Part shown: positions 13,572 to 13,708 of the stretch, one piece after another
How the letters are laid out: every line of letters begins with the position of its first letter
Numbering within the stretch: the first letter of the stretch is position 1
Source: Bacillota bacterium
GTDB lineage: Bacteria; Bacillota; Clostridia; Oscillospirales; Ruminococcaceae
Direction of reading: 5' to 3'
NCBI GenBank assembly: GCA_023458875.1
Contig: JAEWXO010000084.1
Coordinates: 1 to 13,708, forward strand
DNA: 13,708 bases
Translations under genes and position numbers: made by a program
Notes under the pieces: generated by a model
What the model was told of the DNA's origin: nothing
Database searches by the model: none
The model's input: only the letters and a program-made list of their open reading frames with translations

Positions 13572-13708
13572 ATGAATAAAAAACTCAAACTTCGCAGGAT
13601 GAATTTCACGGAACGGATGAATCCGTTCCCTACGAGGGTTACGCTCAATGTAGGGAACGCATTTATGCGTTCCGTTATGCTACGTGGTTTGTCGATTAAA
13701 AGCTATTT
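13572..13708 (+). CDS. 5' end of an ORF overlaid by a palindromic element (runs off window)
   Basis: ATG at 13572 is preceded by AGGAAG, and the frame is open for 45 codons to the window edge. It starts MNKKLKLRR, which looks like the positive start of a signal peptide. The next residues (FTERMNPFPTRVTLNVGNAF) are the translation of a large palindrome at 13608-13675 and look unlike a natural hydrophobic signal core. Either a mobile palindromic element has inserted early in a secreted-protein gene while keeping the frame open, or the ORF is a by-product. The function cannot be judged from this fragment. Confidence 0.4.
   Translation, partial: MNKKLKLRRMNFTERMNPFPTRVTLNVGNAFMRSVMLRGLSIKSY
13608..13675. 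repeat. Palindrome of palindromes
   Basis: Two 26-nt arms (13608-13633 and 13650-13675) are reverse complements at 23 of 26 positions around a 16-nt loop. Each arm is itself a hairpin: GGAACGGAT/ATCCGTTCC in the left and GGAACGCAT/ATGCGTTCC in the right. The three arm mismatches occur where each arm keeps its own hairpin. CCCTAC/GTAGGG closes the centre. It resembles a REP- or MITE-like palindromic unit more than a terminator, as no T-run follows. Confidence 0.75.

Noticed and set aside
13433..13648. Minus-strand ORF of 71 residues near the right end
   Set aside because: It begins in the palindrome and continues through AT-rich DNA, with no ribosome binding site or protein-like pattern.

Overview
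The window looks like a low-GC Clostridia chromosome, most likely Ruminococcus or a close Oscillospiraceae relative. The grounds are AT-rich intergenic DNA, strong AGGAGG-type ribosome binding sites, TTGACA/TATAAT promoters, an Rhs tip of the 'DPVSLHKYLYANANPVMNVDPSG' type, a tRNA without an encoded CCA, and insertion-sequence relics. Genus-level placement is inference.

Layout. (1) 1-1500: a decayed Rhs/polymorphic-toxin neighbourhood. It has the ends of two broken reading frames, a terminator, an orphan Rhs-core tip with a variable C-terminus, a tightly linked candidate immunity gene, a small membrane-anchored ORF and a bidirectional terminator. (2) 5265-1504, minus strand: a compact four-gene NAD-metabolism operon. 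From a strong promoter overlapped by an imperfect palindrome it reads NrtR-type Nudix regulator, nicotinamidase, divergent PRPP-synthetase-like protein and NAMPT-like transferase. (3) 5299-10605, plus strand: an OmpR-type response regulator and a histidine kinase overlapping by 4 nt, a 120-nt base-paired leader, then an ABC ATPase and an 8-TM FtsX-type permease closed by a long terminator hairpin. (4) 10779-10852, minus strand: tRNA-Pro(CGG) with its own promoter. (5) about 11040-13310: an IS1634-like element. Its leader holds a promoter and a possible attenuator, and its transposase gene is split by a 223-bp MITE with 17-bp terminal inverted repeats and a TA (CTAG) duplication. Removing the MITE restores the frame exactly. 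(6) 13311-13708: AT-rich DNA leading to the start of an ORF that runs off the window. Its codons 13-35 lie inside a large palindrome made of palindromes.

How the genes fit together. The NAD operon supplies enzymes for nicotinamide re-use under a regulator of a family that senses ADP-ribose/NAD metabolites. Its pairing of a shortened Prs-like protein with a NAMPT-like protein also fits the ADP-ribose-pyrophosphate (NARP1-like) route, and the NAMPT-like protein lacks the Asp that normally recognises the nicotinamide amide. The two-component pair and ABC transporter look like one envelope-stress or peptide-response module. The strongest leads for new biology are the NAD operon, the two nested-hairpin elements (7238-7359 and 13608-13675), the leader RNA at 11041-11158 and the Rhs tip/immunity module.
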